From: Talinum fruticosum
Taxonomy: Eukaryota > Streptophyta > Magnoliopsida > Caryophyllales > Talinaceae
Assembly: GCA_021018815.1 (NCBI GenBank)
Contig: JAITYX010000042.1
Location: 1,379,001-1,443,000, forward strand
Length of the DNA stretch: 64,000 nt
Direction of reading: 5' to 3'
Part shown: positions 9,768 to 22,944 of the stretch, in pieces
Numbering within the stretch: the first letter of the stretch is position 1
How the letters are laid out: each line of letters begins with the position of its first letter
Position numbers and translations under genes: made by a program
Notes under the pieces: model-generated
Seen by the model: only the letters and a program-made list of their open reading frames with translations
Told to the model about the DNA's origin: nothing
Database searches by the model: none

Positions 9768-12700
9768 ATGGCAGCGGCCACCATTGACTTAAACGCTAAC
9801 TCCCCACTTTTGGTTCCCGAAGACACCGTCGATGGCGCTGTCGACTACCAGGGTCGCCCTGCTATCCGCTCTAAGCACGGCCGTTGGAGATCTGCTGCTT
9901 TCATCATAGGTTAGCCTTCCCAGATTTTCCCAATTTTTCCTGGCTAATTTTTGTTGTGGAATACATACCAATTATCCCTTTTAGGGGTTTCTGCAATTTT
10001 AGGGTTTGCTTGGCATGATTTCGATTTTTGCCTTTTTTTCATGCGCCACTGAATCCCATCAGTTAATCTTACTTTATTTGCCCTCAATCGATGCGATTAA
10101 GCTGTACATTAAACGAATAAACTACAGGCATACAAGGTTTGGGCAACGATAATTATGGGTGAAGTACCCTTGTGTGTATTTCTGTTGCTAACTCTTCTAT
10201 GGGGAATTTTGTATGATTTTTTTCCCTGGGGTTATAGGAGTGGAAGTGGCAGAAAGGGTTGCTTATTATGGGATAGCGTCAAACTTGATTAACTACCTGA
10301 CCGGACCATTGGGGCAGTCGACGGCTGCAGCGGCAGCAAATGTGAATGCTTGGAGTGGCATTGGCTCTCTCCTCCCTGTCGTGGGTGCTGTTGTTGCGGA
10401 TTCCTTCCTGGGTCGATACCGCACTATTGTTGTCTCCTCCACAATTTACATCTTGGTGAGCCCCTTTCCAATGTCTTCATATGTTACAATCCTAGAATTG
10501 TCATGTTGTGAACCTTGTACTTATTTAGAGCATATTGTTTATAAATTATGCAAGTTTTTCTGAGCAGATTGCTTATGGAAGTTAACGTGCATAGAACTAG
10601 TCTAGATCTTGTGGTACAACTGTGAAGTTATGTTAAACTGTGGTATCTATAGCCATTTCTTAAGTACCAATGGCTACAATCCATCCTTGCATATAATATT
10701 GTGTTTGTTTAGAATGTTTATGCTTGCTAGGGTCAGTGGTATATCTTCATGCCTGTATTCATCGGCTCAAGGGTGTGAACATTGTATCTTTCCACATATT
10801 GCTGAAGAAATACTTGCTAATTTCCCTGTATTTTTCAATTGATTTAGGGGCTGGGCTTGTTAACTCTTTCAGCTATGCTACTTTCAACTGCTGTTTCAGC
10901 TCATTTCCAAGCATTTGCAGTCTTCTTCTCCTTATATCTTGTGGCCATCGGGCAAGCTGGGCATAAGCCTTGCACACAAGCTTTTGGAGCTGACCAGTTT
11001 GATGAACAAGACCCTCAGGAAACCAAAGCCAAGAGCTCATTTTTTAATTGGTGGTACTTTGGTGCGTGTGTTGGTCCTTTGGTCCTAGTCAATGTCATGA
11101 ACTACATTGAGGATAACCTTGATTGGGCCCTTGGATTTGGAATTCCGTGCATTATAATGACAATCGCACTGGTGCTATTTTTGCTTGGAAGTGCAACCTA
11201 TAGGCATATCATCAAAATTGAGGATCAAAGTGCATTTATAAGGATCGGTCGGGTGTTTGCTGCTGCTGCAAGAAATTGGCGTTTGAAGCAGTCAGATATT
11301 GATGTTATAGAGGAAGCTCAAGGAATCCTTCCTCAAGATGGGTCAGCACAGTTCAGGTAAAAAGTTTGACTGACTAATTGTTGAATATAAGTCTTTGCAT
11401 GGCAGCTGGGTTTATCGACTGGAACAATACCACAAAAAATCTGCTGTTCTTTTCTTTCTGTGTATAATATCTGTCCCTAAATATAAGGAAAAAATTTCAT
11501 AAATTTGGAAAAAAATCCCCAAGTATCCCCCTCCCCAAAGGAGGGGTGGGTAGGTTTGTCTTTACAACTCTGCCTGGACTATTTTTGGTTGGTATTATGC
11601 AAGTTTAATAATCAATCTGTCTGGTTGATACTGCTCATTCTCTTCATTTTACATCAAATACTTGTGTATGATACTTGATACTGCAATATCAGGATGTCAT
11701 TTGGTCCTCTTTTTAGACTGGAAACACCTGAAATTTTCAAGGGGAAAATCCCATCTTAATCTATGGAGCAGTGCTAGTGTTTGGTCCTTAATTTTCATGT
11801 TGTCTAAGATTCTTGTTCGTTTGACTGCCCTCACTCCTTCCCCCTCCACCCCCCAAAGAAAAAGTGGCGGGAAAAAGAAAGAGAGCTCCTGCCTGTATTG
11901 CAGCTCCATTCATGAATTGCTGTAGTCATAGCCTTTTCTCATCCTTTTGCTCTAGTATTTGGATTCTAGAATTCATGTGCACGTATAAAATGTTTTCCCA
12001 TTTGCATTTACTCGACAGGTTCCTGAACAAGGCTTTGGTTCCTCAAAAAGCTGTGGAGGAAACCCGCAAAGCATGCAGCATTACTGAGGTTGAGGAAGCA
12101 AAGGCGGTATTACGGCTATTTCCTATATGGGCGTCTAGTTTGATATATGCTATTGTTTTCTCACAGTACTCAACTTTCTTCACCAAGCAAGGTGTCACCA
12201 TGGATAGATCACTTGGACCTAGCTTCACTGTTCCAGCTGCTTCCCTGCAGACCTTTGTCAGCCTCTCCATTGTACTCTTTATCCCTGTCTACGACCGCAT
12301 CTTTGTACCCATTGCACGAAGCTTAACTGGAAAACCCGCTGGAATCACAATGTTGCAAAGAATTGGGACTGGGATGTTTATTTCCATCGTTGCCATGGTA
12401 GTTGCGGCTTTGGTGGAAAGAAAGCGCCTAGAGACTGCTTTAGAGCACGGGTTGATCGATTCCCCGAATGCTACTGTTCCAATGAGTGTGTGGTGGCTTG
12501 TTCCTCAATATGCATTGTTCGGTGTTGCAGATGTGTTCACCATGGTTGGCCTGCAAGAGTTTTTCTACAACCAGGTGCCAACTGAGCTGAGAAGTGTGGG
12601 TCTTTCTCTCTATTTGAGCGTGTTTGGTGTGGGGAGCCTTCTGAGCAGCCTTCTCGTCTCCTTGATTGATAAGTTCACCAGCACTGGGGGTCAGGACAGT

Positions 12701-12871
12701 TGGTTTTCAAATAACCTCAACCGTGCCCACCTCGATTACTTCTACTGGCTTCTTGCTAGTATTAGTCTGGTCGGAATTGCTCTGTTTTGGTGTTTTTCCA
12801 AGTCTTATATATATAACACAAAAATGGTATATGAAGCAAACAAAGTGGGAGAAGATACGAGGTTCTACTGA
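9768..12871 (+). CDS. NRT1/PTR family (NPF) transporter, NPF5.10-like, 573 aa
   Basis: Proton-coupled carrier of the POT/PTR (NPF) family in a cell membrane. The substrate cannot be read from sequence; family members move nitrate, peptides or hormones. Four exons: 9768-9909, 10238-10455, 10848-11356 and 12019-12871. The spliced frame is uninterrupted at 573 aa, normal for the family with 12 membrane spans. Exon 2 carries the ExxER proton-coupling motif ([10 protein letters not shown]) and GLGRYR-like FLGRYR. Exon 3 has the family block [20 protein letters not shown] and FNWWYFG. Exon 4 carries [20 protein letters not shown] near the C-terminus. The N-terminal [20 protein letters not shown] and overall pattern resemble Arabidopsis NPF5.10; that orthology is inferred. 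A broken copy of exons 1-2 lies 0.9 kb downstream. Confidence 0.95.
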
Positions 12872-13754
12872 AAATATATTGTACTTTCGGGAGTCACCTG
12901 TGATTCTGTGCACTCGTTTTTCTCTCTTAGATTTTTTATCCACATGTATTTACGTGGGTTGGCTCCTGGGAGTACCTGGAATATGATACAGGAATTGCTG
13001 AGTTGGGTTCTACTCTTCATTAGGAATGATGATTGTTTCCCTAGTTTGAGTTCGATTCTTTGAAGTGTTTGCATATATATAGGTTATGCTTATGTTCTTC
13101 CTGCTCTATAAATGTACAAAGTCCCTGTATTGCATTAATTCTGCGGAAGGGCTACTTTTCACCTTTCAGTCTGAGAGTCAGAAATTCCTATAACAATGTG
13201 CTTTGTGCTTGTGCAAGTGAACTTCCTTTTCATATTGTTGTTATCTGTGTCATAGTTTTCTTTTTTCATTGTTTCAAGGATGATGAAGGGGCACCAGCAC
13301 TTTTGGCCTGTATAAGAGTTGTTCAATTCAAGTACAGTTGATTCCAGATTGTTGAACAGGTAACTACAAAAATTAGTCGAATCGGATTCATAATGGGTTT
13401 ATTTCAACAGTTATCAACTTTCTATTTGATACCAGCTTGTCCGGTAAACTTGTTAAGAAAATGCTCGGAATTATAGGGTGAAATCCAGTTGAGCATAATT
13501 TGACGCTGATTTAACTCTGATTAACATCCATACTTAGTTTGGTTGTCAGTTGATTATGACAAGACTGGCTCAGTGACGATGAATTGACCCTTGTTTTTGC
13601 CCCATCCCTCTCTTTTGAATCACTGGTGAGGCTTAGGGCCCTGAGAAAAGAGAAACCTAAAAAACGAAAGATTGATTTGCCGCCCTCCCTGCGCCTATCA
13701 CTATGTAGTATGTATGCACTATGCATGAACTGATGCAATCGTTGAGTAGAGAGA
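12872..13754. other. NPF 3' flank and spacer before its broken copy
   Basis: Probable 3' UTR, followed by spacer. Nothing coding is recognised. The stretch just before 13755 is the counterpart of the NPF leader, ending gtagagagaatggcagc against gagagaaaatggcagc. Confidence 0.5.
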
Positions 13755-14170
13755 ATGGCAGCAACCACTATTGTAGATTATCAGTCTCCACCCTTTAGTG
13801 GCGGAAGACACCTTCAATGGCACTGTCAACCACCAAGGTATCCCTGCAATCCACTCCAGGCATGGCAGTTGGAGATCTGCAGCTTTCATCATAATTTACC
13901 ATCTGGGTTCTCTTTTTTAGGACTTAATTTAAAACCTTGTAGAGGAAATCTTATGTGATTTTCTCTCTCTTATATAACATATAGGAGTCGAGGTAGCAGA
14001 AAGGATTGCTTATTATGGAGATAGCCTCAAACTTGATTAACTACCTGACTGCGAATATAAATGCTTGGAGTGGGATTGTCTCTCTTCTTCCTTTTGCAGG
14101 GGCTGTTGTTGCTGATTCTTTTCTGAGCTGTTATCTCACCATTCTTGTCTCCTCCATCATTTACATCCAG
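13755..14170 (+). pseudogene. Truncated NPF transporter pseudogene (exons 1-2 only)
   Basis: This is a partial tandem duplicate of the intact NPF gene at 9768-12871. The exon 1 counterpart (13755-13894) keeps the ATG context and the ending ggagatctgcagctttcatc, but an internal deletion shifts its frame. Its splice donor reads ATAATT where the intact gene has ATAGGT. The exon 2 counterpart (13985-14170) keeps GVEVAERIAYYG and the donor CAG/GTTAGC. It has one extra base (tatggagatagcc against tatgggatagcg), which leads to a stop, and a 33-bp deletion of the [17 protein letters not shown] part. Exons 3 and 4 are absent downstream. Loss of two thirds of the gene and of the donor shows real decay, not just sequencing noise. 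Confidence 0.92.
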
Positions 14171-14940
14171 GTTAGCCTGTTTCATCTCCATTTACTTTTT
14201 CATTCTGGCCTCATTTACCATTAGTAGATTACTTAAGGTGCATTAGTGATGACTAGTTACACATTTTTGGTGACTTTTATTAAACTACCCTTATTTTAGT
14301 CGCCCGTGAATGTATTTAGTCATCCTAAAACCTCTAGAAAGTCACCCCTCAAGGACTCCGTTTCTTCCCCTACCCCCTCTCATGGATGCTATGCCTATTG
14401 TGGTGGCTCTGTTATGGGGAAGGTTAAGGACACAGGTTGGGGGCTATTTTAAGGTGTATAAATTTTTGCGTGGACTCGATATACTTGGATCTATTAGCTT
14501 CCACATTGTCCCAACTCAGGGAAGAGAGAGAACCTTATTAGGGTTTTTATTTTGCTTCAAATATTTGTGTAAAACTCCGTACTCAGGAAAGGACTCAGCC
14601 AATTCTCCAAAAATTGTTGATTATGATACGATACTCATACTGACTAGACGAGTACACATTACATTAATTCTCATTGTGGTTCCCCTTGCGTGGGGTTTGA
14701 AGTTTGCTCCATACTAGCTAGTCGTCTAGTTTTCCAAAAATGTATTTGGCCGAGACCGGATAACATAGACATGCATATTGCTACGGACTACCGCCAAATC
14801 CTCTAACATCTTGGGCCGTGTGGAATAATGGCATTCATGGCACAATTCACAAATGTTGACAACATGGAAAACTTACCCCATCATCATCATCATCAAGTTT
14901 TCTTCTTCAAATTCCAATTTTTTTGCAGCTGTCTACATTG
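14171..14940. other. Unassigned sequence downstream of NPF pseudogene
   Basis: No match to NPF exons 3-4 could be seen here. Several short open frames exist, but none shows conserved motifs or credible splice structure. Confidence 0.5.
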
Positions 14941-14942
14941 TC

Positions 14943-14946
<4 letters not shown>

Positions 14947-14992
<46 letters not shown>

Positions 14993-15014
14993 ATTGTCCT
15001 CTCTCTCTCTCTCT
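14947..15014. repeat. (CT)n microsatellite, interrupted and partly duplicated
   Basis: CT dinucleotides run from about 14949 to 14990. They are interrupted by ctacattgtcctct, which also precedes the array at 14933, then continue to about 15014. The Ser-Leu repeat frames translated from it are artefacts. Confidence 0.95.
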
Positions 15015-15653
15015 ATCTGGTTTAAAGCCCCACCATGTTTTCTCAACTTCTTGCCATCATCATGTCTCAAGTTTGAACCTGTTGACATTATCCCCGCTAG
15101 CCATCCACTTTTTCCTTCTCTACCTTATGTTGTCACATAAACAAGGTTGGTTGTGTTTCGGGACTTATTATATCGTGCTCTTTCAATCCCTATATATATT
15201 TCATACGCTTGTTTATAATTCTTGATTTTGTAACACATAAACGAGGTTGATACATCAAACCGACCCCTATACTCTATCTACGCGAAACTTTCAAAAGATG
15301 AATTTAACTTTAATGTGAAATTATAATTTTTTGAATTACGTTAATTAATTAATTAATTAACCAACATTATTATGCCAGTAGAGCATTATCTGTCACCACA
15401 TAACTTGAGTCTCCGCAATCATTGGCTGGGCTCCTCCGTCCAACCTTGTTTCTTGAGCCAAATATTCGCCACTTCAGTAATTCTATTACTCACTAATTGA
15501 CAACAAATTTCCCATTTTAAAAAATAAAAGCGTGTTAATTCTTTAATTATCTGCTAATTAATATTCTAATTCAAGTCTGGATTCTTCTAAAAAAATGATT
15601 ACTTGAGCTACACGCCAAACCTTGGAGGCTATCACCTGTAAACAGGGTTTCCT

Positions 15654-15723
<70 letters not shown>

Positions 15724-18700
15724 ATGTATACTTAATGCATCACGTCACCTACATTAGTCAAAACCAATCATACACTTTCCTTTCATTTGGGTATTTTTTT
15801 ATGGCTTTGGTAGCTTTAATTTGCTATGAGAATTCAAAATTTGATAATAATTTTGTTTAATTATTATTAATAATTATAAAGTAATCGGTCTCCGCTCGGT
15901 TTTTATCGTCTCTTCATATGCATATCCAGATTGATAAAACACAGATAAGATTGTTGTTATTGTTGTTGAAGGTAATATACATCGACCCTTTTATGCTTTC
16001 CGATGAAGTTTCTATTTAAAATTAACATAAATATTTAAAACACATAAAAATTAGCTTATTAATCGTATGCAATAGTGATAACATATTTACCTGAATGCAT
16101 GTTGGCATGATACACTAGCAACATTAAAACAAGAAAGGCAAAGTTTGCCTTGCATAGTGCATACATAGAATCAATTACTACCAACTATCACTTGATGGAG
16201 TAAATTTTAAATCTCACTAGAGGCATAGGATTTAATTGAATATCTTCCCCATTTTTAAATCCCGCTATTATATTTTTTTATCTAGGACTTCTCTATACAT
16301 CTAAAATACGAACGCTGAATTAAATGACTTACCTACCGCTACACACACATTAAAAAAAAAAAAGCGACAGAATCGTTATAATTAATCATCCTAAAATAAA
16401 CATTAAAAAATTAGAAGGAAAGTGGTTAGTATATAATTGAGTCAGTTATATCTATATATAGTATAGGCAACTAGAATTAAGGCCAACCTCTACAACTACA
16501 AATGATTAATGATTAATGATTATGTAGAGTAAACCCTTGATTAGCTTCTGAATTAGCTTAATTAATTAGGGTAGGTATCAAGTGTGCACTAACAAAGGAA
16601 TACCGGTGCTCTCTCAAAATTTTGTGCTTGATTTTCTGTCCATTTTTTATACCAAAAAAAGAAAAAAATTAAGTAAAGCAAAAAAAAAAAGAAAAAAAGA
16701 AAACACGTATTGTCCACTTCTTGTAGCCTATTTGAGTTGGTAGCTAGCTAATCCTCCCTGTCCTAGCCTCCTAGCTAATGTGGGCTCAACTTGGTTATGA
16801 TGGATATGGTTATTATTATTTTCAATTTATCTTTGCGTCTCAATGGATCTATTTATCAGAATTGAGTTACTGACGATCTATAAAGGGGTAGAACTCTTTA
16901 TCGTAGAAAATTTTTTAACAAATTTGAATTTAAAACCTTACTTAATTGAAATAAGTGTCGAATAATTTGAACCAACTCTGTATCGGTATGATGATGATGA
17001 TGATAGTAATAATAATAAAATGAGTTAGATGACAAACCACACTTATAATTATACTAAAAACAATTAATTATTTCTAAATATTTGTAAAAAAATTAAGATA
17101 TTGAAATAAAATCCACCTCTTAAAATAGCTATTTTTTTACTCTGAAAAAAATATTTTTGCATTTAAATTAAGAATATTCTAGAAAAAGCAAGCCATTATT
17201 TTGTTGATAAAGACAATATATAGGATATTTTTAGAAGCCATGACAATAATAATGATGGGGGAGGCAAAGCAGACAAATCTTTAAGCCAAAATTCTAGAAG
17301 AATTTTAGAAGAATGTTGGTTTATATGTTAGGTTGGAATTCCACTTTTTAAGTTTGGATTAGGCCAAGCAATTAAATTAGACATGTAATATTCCCCCCAA
17401 ACCATGTGCTTATCAACACTAATCATTCTTAATTAAACTTAGTTAACTTCTTTAACTATATGTGTATCTTCAACCTTTTGATTTTAGTCGTACACAGTGA
17501 ATTCAGGACGGCACAAATTGTGTTCTCGATCTAACTTTAAAAAACTTGTTCATCAACGCTATTCACCAGTAATAAAGTTACCCCATTTTTATTTAAACAA
17601 AAACTCATTTCTCTAATACAAAAGTTAAATAAACACGGTCATAATTATTATTATCATATAAATTTTTGCATAGGTTATTATTTTTTTAAGAAAAAGAGTT
17701 GTATAGAATAAGGAGAATAAATAAGAAAGTAGGATAAGAATGAAAATTGATCAGAAATTGCGGCTCCAAAACTTGACGATATATGACATGGACTAATACT
17801 GAGAGGTCCTTTTCAGGTGGGGCATTCTTGTGATTTTTGCCAATGGATTAATTTTCAAAAATGGATTAATCTTCAAAGTTAGTCAAGAATAACACATATA
17901 TTCTAATATAAATCTGCTAATCTTTTTTAAAAAGTATTTATAATAGAAAATTATAACCGTTGGACCTCGTATCTCGAGGAAAGGCCCAACAAGCTTAGCA
18001 GATCGGGAAATAGGGAGTGTCGAGTCCATTAACCTCCACTACACAATATCCTCACAAATGGAAATATTACTCCCACCCAAATTCAAACCTCGGGTGGGAT
18101 GGGTGGAGGATAGAGCCACTGGCCTCCTCGACGACTTATGTGATATAATGCCAATCCACTTTGCCAAAGAAACTTGCATTTTAAGTTTCAGAAAAAATAT
18201 ATAAAAAATTTGATCTAAAGTAGTTGTTACATACTACAAAAGTCATATACCATCAAAATCATCACCTATAAGAGAAAAAATAATCTAAAATAGTGAAAAA
18301 TGGAAGTCATCACCTCTAGAGTCATTGTGATGATCATCCCATGACAACAAATACACATATTGTTTACTATTATTTTAATATTAAATTAAAGAAAATTTTG
18401 ACACATAAACCCTAGTTAATTATAATCATTAATTTTTTTTATCTATAAAAATTACGAAGGTTAGTATAATATAATATAGATCTTAACCACCAGGCTAAGA
18501 CTTTATTAGTGATTAAATTTTTAATCATATATAACTCACACATAAAAAAGAGCATATAACTCTAAATTAAATTTTGATAGTGAAAGAGAGATTTATCGTG
18601 ATCGTTTGATAAATTATTAAAAAATTATATGTAATTATAGATTTTAAAAGAAAATACACTTATTTATACCTCAACGTTTATAAGTAGTAAAGCGTCAAAT

Positions 18701-19525
18701 AATAATAATAATTATAATATAGAAATAGAAATAACTAATATTTTAAAACTAATGGCTAATATTCTGAGTTTTTTTTAAAACTATTATTATGTTATGTGTA
18801 AACTTCATTATAAAAAACACTTACATAAATTTATCCTTTCCCTATCTTTAAGTCCCACCCCACAAAAGAAAAAAGATCTTTTTGGGGCAAAAATTTGGCC
18901 ACAAAGCTCTAAAATTATATCCCTTGTGCCTCCAAACTCCCTAGAAATTGTCATTGACCCAAAAATATCTACTTGTTTGCAATACCAAACCCTATTTAAT
19001 TTACTAATTATTGTTACAAAAAATATTGGAAAATGAAAGTCAACTACTGGTCTACTATTTTGTCCCCCTCTAATTAATCCCCTTTAGCTAAATAAAATAA
19101 AATACAATCCCCCCTCCTCCCAAAAAAAAAAAAATTCAAAAAGTATTATGAAACCTCCTCTTATGTGTCTTACTTCGTGTAATAGTAGGTTATCTATAAT
19201 TTTTGTAATTTAGTTTAATTAAAATAACTTGACTGATATTGAGGAAAAAAGTTGTTATTTATACATAATATTATAATTTGTCCTTCTAAATCTAAAACAA
19301 TTATATTTAACGATTCGAAAATTATGATATTATAATTTACAGATAATTTTGTTCAAAAATCGAAATTCTTGATCAATGAAGGAACAATATCACCGTTTTT
19401 GTTCAATGAGATGCCAAACTGGACGATTGACTCACGTAATTTATTTATACATAATGTGATTGTGTTTTTTTAAACCCCTTTTTCTTTCTTGTTTTAATAT
19501 TAAAAATAAAAGAATATGTGAAGCT
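15015..19525. other. AT-rich gene desert
   Basis: About 4.5 kb of very AT-rich DNA with many homopolymer tracts and short simple repeats, for example atgatgatgatgatag at 16989. No exon chain, RNA gene or terminal repeat structure was identified. At 17940-18150 there is a less AT-rich patch (aggcccaacaagc... ttcaaacctcgggtgggat) of the kind found in degraded plant retroelements, but no element could be delimited. Confidence 0.5.
15654..15721. repeat. Palindromic (TAA)n-(TTA)n microsatellite
   Basis: TAA trinucleotides (about 15654-15675) flip directly to TTA trinucleotides (to 15721). The array is self-complementary about one centre and would form a hairpin. Confidence 0.92.
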
Positions 19526-19541
19526 AAAAAGTGAATAAAAT

Positions 19542-20290
19542 TTCTTTGACTCTCAACCTTCTACTGGGGATGCTTGGGGTTGGAAAAACTGATCCAGGTC
19601 GGAGATGATTTGTGCAACTCTGTTGGGTAGTAGTGAAAAAGTAGTACTCTGGTTGGGGAAGGCGAAAACAAGTTGGGATATTCGGTTTGTAAGGGCTATG
19701 CTTTGTTTTGCAAACCCGCGAGTACTATCAATTGGTGGAAAACAGTTTGGAAAAGTTTTGCTTAGGACGGACATCGGTTTATTCTTTGGCTTACTTGGCA
19801 AAACAGACTAGCAACCTCGGAGCTACTTTAACTGCCGAGGGATCCCAGATTGAAAACGGATGCGCGCTTTGCTTACAAGTTGGGCAGGATAACTGTGAAC
19901 ACATATTCTTCTCCTATCCATTCTCAAATTGTGTATGGTCCACTCTACTATGTTGGGCAAAGGGCAAACCTAGAGTGTGGAATTTCAACCAAGAGAAGGT
20001 ATGGTTCATCGAATACTTGGAAGGGGAGTTCTATGAAATGCAAGTGGTTGAGAACTTTGCTAGCCGCAACAGATATATGAACTTTGGCGAGAAAGAAACT
20101 TGAGAATTTTTCAAAGTAAAAGCCGAGATGCAGAGATTTTGATTCGACACATCCAATATACTACTTGTATTAGAGCTAATCCTTTTGTAGTTGATTGGAG
20201 TGATTTGATACACCAAGTGATGTAAATACTTTGAACTGAACTTTACAGCTTTGGGAATATATATAACTTTATCTTTTCCAAAAAAAAAAA
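19542..20290 (+). mobile_element. 5'-truncated LINE (non-LTR retrotransposon) 3' end, decayed
   Basis: The 749-bp insert is flanked by an identical target duplication GTGAATAAAAT (19531-19541 and 20291-20301), preceded by A residues in both places. It ends in a poly-A run (20280-20290). Conceptual translation gives the zinc-binding reverse transcriptase C-terminal domain (zf-RVT) common in plant LINEs. One frame has WWKTVWKSFA, stop, DGHRFILWLTWQNRLATSEL. After a frameshift come CALCLQVGQDNCEHIFFSYP and FSNCVWSTLLCWA, with the Cys-x2-Cys and His-xx-F pattern. Stops and at least one frameshift make it non-coding. Truncation at the 5' end, poly-A and the target duplication are the signature of L1-type insertion. 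Confidence 0.9.
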
Positions 20291-20301
20291 GTGAATAAAA
20301 T

Positions 20302-22800
20302 CATAAATTAAGAAAGTTTTTTTTTTTTTTTTCCATTGAGCCCGCAGCTTTTGTGCTTACCTTTAAAAATCGCATGAATTTAATGATGAAAGCAATCTAG
20401 ATGACAGCCTGGTGTTGAAAATTTTAAGACAGATCAACCATCATTTGACACGTGTCAAACGGAGGTAGGTGTACCGTCGTTTATTTCTGTGACAGTCATG
20501 TTACCTTTTTTTCCCATGAGATTGTGTGGAAGAAAAAGGGAATAAAATCTCATAGGGAATAATTGGAAATAGAGTCCAATTCTTTCTGTAAACGCGGGAT
20601 TCGTATTATTATTGTTTTTTTAATGAATAAAATTAGTATGTTAATTAAAAATGGGTTCGAATGGATAAATATAAAATTATAAATCGATATTAAGTTACGG
20701 AGCTCCATTAATGTCAATGGTGTCTTGGGATATTATTGACGAAAAATTCTATTAATTTATGTGTAAAAATCCTTTAAAATGGTAAACTGGATAAATATTT
20801 AAAAAATAATACTTACTAATGAGGTCTTATTTTAGTGACGAATACTGAATTTCAGGGTACATTAGGATATAAGAAAAAAGGTGAAGGAAATATTTATGAT
20901 TTAGAGTTTAAAATTTATAACTTATGGTAAAAACAAATGAAAAAATTTATAGATTCAATTGTAATTGTGACAGGAAAGAAATTAACAATGCGGCTTATAT
21001 GAACCAAAAAATAAAAAAATGCATATAAATTGTTGTAAACTTTCCTATCAATCAACACCTTTATACTAATAAGTTAATATATAAATATAATTTTTTTTTG
21101 AGTCGAAATAAATAAATAAACATAATTCATGACATCTTAGATCAAGAAATTTCAGACAATTATAACACCAACTTTAATTTTTGGCTAAATTAATTAATTA
21201 ACATGATAAAAAGGAATAAATTTCAATATAAATTGTGAATGGAATCCTCGGTTAGACATGATTAGCAAGATAAGCAATGTTGTTAAAAGTTAAAATTAAT
21301 GCTCAAGCAAGGAACTAATGCTAAGTTGTTTTTTAACTTAAAAATCATTAATGTAACATATTAAAATTCAATAATTTGATTGTCTAATTTTTATTTTTCA
21401 CAATATTGAAAAGATTATTTCTATGTATAATTAAATTTTAACGCTTAAAAGTAACACTATTATGTTAAGGATAACATTTTTAAATCATCATACATATAAA
21501 GAATACGACAGAGTTTTTTTCAATATCCGTCCAAAGACCTTGCTATACATGTCAATGACTCAACAGTTTTTAGTTTGAATTCCAATTACATATAATAAAA
21601 TAAACTTAAAAAACAAAAAAAATAAAATACAAATGTCGATAAAAAAAACCCATTTCTCTTATTGAGGATTTATACTGAGTCTCCCCTTCATATGCTTACG
21701 AAAATTTTTAGAAAAGATTGATTTAATAATATTTCTCTAATTCAAATACAAATTTTTTATATGGTGTTATAAGTTTAATGAAATACATATCTTAATTATG
21801 ACGGTATTATAAGTTTAATGAAATATATATTTTAATTATGACTTAGTACTTAAAATTTTTAAACAAATCCGTCTACCTAGCCGTACATTAATTTTTTTTT
21901 TAAAAAAAACCCTAAGACTATCAAATAAAAATAATGATGTTGGAATAAAAGCTTCCCAACTAAAAACTGAAACAATACTGAGTGAAATAATAAATATAAA
22001 GAGGCATATTAATAAAAAAAATTATCCAAAAACATTGATTTGACAGAACAATTACGTAAAAGGCGAGGGAGAGACTAACCCTAGGCAGTTTTGACTATTT
22101 GCTGCCTTTGCTAAAATGCAAAGAAAGTATGAGGCATAAAAGAAAAAGAAAAAGAAAACAGTAAAGCATCACTGACCCTAATGAAAAAGTGACAAATCAC
22201 TAAACCTAATCAGAAACAGAAACCGATTTAATCTCCTGAACTTTGAATTTTGTTGTTCATCGTATATCAAAATATCGATTTACTCAGTAACATACATACC
22301 TTTAATATTAATAACCGTTGTCCCGATATTAAAAAATATTAATTTCAACGATGGAGATATTATGAGATAAATTAATAATTAGAAATATTATTAATAACAT
22401 GACCCGAAGTTTGAGATTTTAAAATTCAGAAATTAATAATTTTGTATTTTTGTAATATTTTTCTCGATTTAGTTATGATAAATATATTTATGAGATAATC
22501 GGACCAAAAGGATGACATAAGTTGTCAACTCGAACAAGCAAAGAAAAAAAAGTCCGGAGCTTGGAATTTTTTTGTAACTTTTGAAACAATAACTTTACAA
22601 ATATGACAGTTTTAATTTGGAAAATAATTTGATTTTTTTAATTTTAAATAATTTCAACTTTATTTTGAGGGCTTGGAATTGGAAGGGAAGGGGGTCCTAC
22701 AATTTCTCGAATTGGAGCTGGCAGTCCATTTCTGACAGTCTGTTTTTCTCTCTCCTCTCCCTCTCCAACGTTCACAAGCCCCTCCCAACCCCACCCTTCA
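20302..22800. other. AT-rich intergenic DNA upstream of patellin gene
   Basis: About 2.5 kb with no recognisable exon or RNA gene. It carries only homopolymer tracts and a short local direct repeat near 21770-21840 (tataagtttaatgaaatacatatcttaattatgac and a close variant). Confidence 0.5.
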
Positions 22801-22944
22801 CTTCATATTAAACCCCTCCTCCCCTGTTCTCCTCCATTGTCAAACAACCAAAGCTCTATTCTTTTCCTATCCCCTACTCCCTCTCTCAATTCTCTATCTT
22901 TTCCTACCCAAAGAAGGAACTAAACAGCGAAGAAGAGATCAGCC
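22801..22944 (+). promoter_or_regulatory. Core promoter and pyrimidine-rich leader of PATL1/2-like gene
   Basis: A TATA-like CATATTAAA at about 22804-22812 is followed by a strongly pyrimidine-rich leader (ctcctcccctgttctcctcc... tccctctctcaattctc) up to the ATG at 22945. Y-patches of this type are common in plant leaders. The transcription start is inferred. Confidence 0.45.

Noticed and set aside
14828..15225. Overlapping frames with long Ser-Leu repeats
   Set aside because: They are translations of a CT microsatellite in several frames.
17940..18150. Less AT-rich patch with retroelement-like wording
   Set aside because: No long terminal repeats, primer-binding site, polypurine tract or coding domain could be found around it.
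19553..19801. Minus-strand 82-codon frame in the LINE
   Set aside because: The plus-strand zf-RVT motif and the poly-A tail fix the element's orientation.
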